Shown piece by piece: positions 6,274 through 6,540 of a stretch of 6,540 bases of DNA. Position 1 is the stretch's first letter; every line of letters begins with the position of its first letter. The translations under genes were made by a program, and so were the position numbers. Where the stretch lies: contig JALHNN010000157.1 of the NCBI GenBank assembly GCA_022843505.1, positions 1 through 6,540 on the forward strand, read 5' to 3'. This DNA comes from Sulfuritalea sp. (GTDB taxonomy: Bacteria > Pseudomonadota > Gammaproteobacteria > Burkholderiales > Rhodocyclaceae). Below the pieces are notes generated by a model. The model was not told where the DNA came from and did not search any database. It worked only from the letters and a program-made list of their open reading frames with translations.

Positions 6274-6540
6274 TCAGGTTTTCTCCAGCACCACCAGCAG
6301 ACGGAATGCCATCCAGCGGCCCAGCAGCGGCAAGAGCATTTCCTCGACCTGCAGCAAGGGCTTCACCCAGGATGAGGGCATCAATGACCATGCCTTGAAC
6401 CCGCCAGTCAGCGGATAGACGAACAGGCTCAGCCAGCGCGCATCGACGAGGCGCAAGGATGACCGGGATGCGGCAAGCCACTGTGTCGAGCGCTTGAACA
6501 GGATGGTCGGAATCGCCTGGTTCGACGTGTAGGGGTCCTT
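6274..6540 (-). CDS. Probable class I SAM-dependent methyltransferase, C-terminal 88 codons
   Basis: An open frame runs from the right edge to a TGA at 6276-6274, so the gene starts outside the window. The first visible residues are KDPYTSNQAIPTILF, followed by a leucine-, tryptophan- and arginine-rich region with YPLTGGFKAWSLMP and a hydrophobic end, LLPLLGRWMAFRLLVVLEKT. From memory, this ending (TSNQAIPT, YPL-GGF, RL-VLE) resembles the C-terminus of small methyltransferases found in O-antigen clusters, but the SAM-binding core is not visible and the call rests on tail similarity alone. That the frame is real is better supported: it has no stop, it abuts the FkbM GTG start with zero spacing, and its codon pattern matches the operon. 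Starting it at the in-frame TTG near 6456 would be an artefact of the window edge. Confidence 0.6.
   Translation of the reverse strand, partial: KDPYTSNQAIPTILFKRSTQWLAASRSSLRLVDARWLSLFVYPLTGGFKAWSLMPSSWVKPLLQVEEMLLPLLGRWMAFRLLVVLEKT
6283..6286 (-). promoter_or_regulatory. Shine-Dalgarno-like GGAG before the FkbM gene
   Basis: GGAG followed by A sits nine bases before the GTG start, inside the end of the upstream gene. The start codon immediately follows the upstream TGA, so ribosomes could also re-initiate directly. Confidence 0.55.

Noticed and set aside
5866..6375. A 169-codon open frame on the + strand over the FkbM gene
   Set aside because: It is antisense to the FkbM signature motifs, and its His/Gln-rich composition is typical of a shadow frame.
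6274..6456. A complete 60-residue protein starting at TTG 6456
   Set aside because: The frame stays open to the window edge, with plausible coding sequence upstream, so this is the end of a larger gene.
1..6540. tRNA, rRNA, CRISPR arrays, insertion sequences, riboswitches or a phage region
   Set aside because: Coding sequence fills the window end to end. I saw no regularly spaced repeats, terminal inverted repeats, transposase motifs or structured-RNA signatures.

Overview
The window is a nearly gap-free block of cell-surface polysaccharide genes (O-antigen/LPS or exopolysaccharide type) from a GC-rich Gram-negative bacterium. The GC-rich codon use, a heptosyltransferase-family (GT9) gene next door, and a WbpL-like/WbpM-like pair ending the cluster suggest a proteobacterium. 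A betaproteobacterium is my best guess, but this is inferred from gene style and not from any marker gene.

Layout. On the + strand, positions 1-231 hold only the C-terminal end of a GT9 glycosyltransferase. Everything else is on the - strand and reads from high to low coordinates: the C-terminal 88 codons of a probable methyltransferase (6540-6274), an FkbM-family methyltransferase (6273-5455), a multi-pass GT-C type glycosyltransferase (5458-4106), a GT4 glycosyltransferase (4109-2955), a WbpL/WecA-type polyprenyl-phosphate sugar-phosphate transferase (2958-1993) and a membrane-anchored WbpM/FlaA1/CapD-type NDP-sugar 4,6-dehydratase (1996-179). Four of the five junctions are 4-base ATGA or GTGA overlaps. 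The fifth is TGA directly abutting GTG. This is strong evidence for one translationally coupled operon whose promoter lies outside the window. The last gene runs tail-to-tail into the GT9 gene with a 53-base overlap. No intergenic stretch, RNA gene, mobile element, CRISPR array or clear terminator was found.

How the genes fit together (inference from families). The WbpM-like enzyme would start the synthesis of a 6-deoxy-HexNAc-type nucleotide sugar. The WbpL-like enzyme would load such a sugar-phosphate onto undecaprenyl phosphate at the inner membrane. The GT4 enzyme would extend the lipid-linked glycan on the cytoplasmic side. The GT-C protein would add a residue from a polyprenyl-phosphate sugar on the periplasmic side. 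The FkbM enzyme, and perhaps the truncated upstream methyltransferase, would O-methylate the glycan.

I see no wholly new system. The most interesting detail is a nine-G tract at the 3' end of the FkbM gene: gain of one G (or loss of two) would fuse FkbM in frame to the downstream GT-C protein. An eight-T tract lies in the SAM-binding motif of the same gene.
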